The notes under the pieces are model-generated. The model did not search any database. It saw nothing but the letters and a program-made list of their open reading frames with translations, and was not told the DNA's origin. Of a DNA stretch of 5,528 bases, positions 4,706-5,528 are shown piece by piece. Position numbers and translations under genes: made by a program. Location: assembly GCA_955652075.1 (NCBI GenBank), contig CATPAS010000021.1:1-5528 (forward strand), given 5' to 3'. Positions within the stretch are counted from its first letter, which is position 1, and every line of letters starts with the position of its first letter. This stretch comes from an uncultured Gaiellaceae bacterium (GTDB lineage Bacteria > Actinomycetota > Thermoleophilia > Gaiellales > Gaiellaceae).

Positions 4706-5528
4706 TTGCGGCAAGGCGGAAAAGGTGCTCGAGCAACACGGGCGGCTTCTTACGGAGCCGGCACTCGCGTGGGCGTTCATCGGTCGCGCTATGAGCTCGA
4801 GCGCATCCTTGGTCGCTATGGGGCCAGCGATTTCGCCTTTGTCGAAGCGGACTCCTGCGCGTCGATCCAATTTGCAATGCACGGCCGCTACGTCCAGCTC
4901 GCCCTCCCGCTGCCCGACCCGAGCGGCGAGGCCTTCACCCACACGCCCTCCGGTCGCGCCCGCGCGATCGTTGCCCAAGAGCGCGCGTACGAGCAAGCGC
5001 TGAGGGAGCACTGGCGGGCGCTCGTGCTCGCCGTCAGGGGAAAGCTTCAGTCGGTCGAGAGCGGGATCTCCACATTCGAGGAGGAGTTCAAAGGATTCCT
5101 CGTCCCACAGTTCCACGAGCAGAAGGGCAAGCGCAGAGCACCGAAAGCCGTGAACTGGCTGCTCGGCGGCTCGCACACGATTGCGATCGGGCTCGTCGCT
5201 GCGTTCTTTGTCCCGGCCTCGGCCGTCGGCGCTTTCGCGCTGCCGCCGAGCGTCGTCGATCACCTCTCGGCTCCGTTCCGGAGCTCGGCGCCCGCCGACC
5301 AGATCGCATCGAGCGACGGTTCCCGGGCGGTCGCGTCCGCTGGCAGCGACTGGACGAGCGGCAATTCGGTTCTCGCGAGGAGCACCTTCGTCTCCGCCCG
5401 CGGCGACTCGGCCTCCCTCGGGCTGGTAGTGCCAAGCCGCGGCTCCCCTCAGCCGGGCTTGTCTCCGGCAACAACAGAGACAGCACCGGTGGCGGGCGGC
5501 AACGCTGCACCCGCTGTCCCGGCGGCGC
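4706..5528 (+). CDS. Uncharacterised phage-like domain fused to membrane segment and Ser/Ala/Pro-rich tail (3' end beyond window)
   Basis: The frame is open from 4616 to the right edge. Residues are counted from TTG 4706, chosen because it follows GGGCGGG and gives a family-like start; GTG 4769 and GTG 4637 are alternatives. Residues 22-140 read VGVHRSRYELERILGRYGAS, then FAMHGRYVQLALPLPD, FTHTPSGR, YEQALREHWRALVLAVRGKL and VESGISTFEEEF. I recognise this pattern as that of a widespread uncharacterised protein family usually annotated hypothetical or phage-associated. In the family FEEEF is normally followed by a segment with LPDG and a short C-terminus. Here it is replaced by FKGFLVPQF and a basic linker (KGKRRAPK). 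A hydrophobic stretch of about 22 residues follows (TIAIGLVAAFFVPASAVGAF, about 158-177), then a low-complexity Ser/Ala/Pro/Gly-rich region to the edge. GTG 5150, at the start of the hydrophobic part, could instead start a separate secreted protein. Function unknown. Confidence 0.7.
   Translation, partial: MRQGGKGARATRAASYGAGTRVGVHRSRYELERILGRYGASDFAFVEADSCASIQFAMHGRYVQLALPLPDPSGEAFTHTPSGRARAIVAQERAYEQALREHWRALVLAVRGKLQSVESGISTFEEEFKGFLVPQFHEQKGKRRAPKAVNWLLGGSHTIAIGLVAAFFVPASAVGAFALPPSVVDHLSAPFRSSAPADQIASSDGSRAVASAGSDWTSGNSVLARSTFVSARGDSASLGLVVPSRGSPQPGLSPATTETAPVAGGNAAPAVPAA

Noticed and set aside
3785..5263. Long minus-strand open frame of 492 codons
   Set aside because: It is in a different frame from the GNAT gene it covers and lies antisense to the right-end plus-strand gene. 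Its Arg-rich composition and lack of family motifs mark it as a high-GC shadow.

Overview
This 5.5 kb window is GC-rich and chromosomal in character. It carries housekeeping genes (tldD, lexA, tRNA-Leu, rnpB) mixed with small accessory genes. The SOS box in front of lexA has the CGAAC-N4-GTTCG form typical of Gram-positive bacteria and Actinobacteria. Together with the GC content, a probable leaderless GTG-started gene and the gene mix, this suggests a deep-branching actinobacterium, possibly of the Thermoleophilia (Gaiellales or Solirubrobacterales) type. That placement is inference. No insertion sequence, CRISPR array or complete mobile element was seen.

Layout. Positions 1-799 (minus) hold the N-terminal half of a TldD-type metallopeptidase that runs off the left edge; its HExxxH zinc motif lies at the very edge. 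Divergent from it, an ArsR-type repressor (834-1187) overlaps an AHSA1/SRPBCC-domain protein (1171-1665). The short gap between tldD and arsR holds a near-consensus promoter with a palindromic operator candidate between -35 and -10. A tRNA-Leu(GAG) (1705-1790) follows, with a strong hairpin after it. Next comes lexA (1922-2533), with a consensus promoter and a perfect SOS box over the expected transcription start, then a 67-residue zinc-ribbon protein whose start overlaps the lexA stop.

The RNase P RNA gene rnpB (about 2720-3040) is packed very tightly. Its 5' end overlaps the zinc-ribbon gene. Its 3' end and its terminator hairpin lie inside the apparent signal-peptide region of a lytic transglycosylase (3003-3863). 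The RNA is short: P3 is tiny, P18 is missing, and the L15 loop shows GGC rather than GGU.

The right part has a convergent GNAT acetyltransferase (minus, 3889-4602). Divergent from it is a plus-strand gene (about 4706 to the right edge), open at its 3' end. Its N-terminal domain looks like a family of uncharacterised proteins known to me mostly as hypothetical or phage-associated. Here that domain is joined to a membrane segment and a Ser/Ala/Pro-rich tail.

The clearest functional units are the ArsR-SRPBCC operon and the self-regulated lexA-zinc-ribbon transcript. The least explained objects are the fusion protein at the right end, the lexA-coupled zinc ribbon, and the overlap of rnpB and its terminator with coding sequence.
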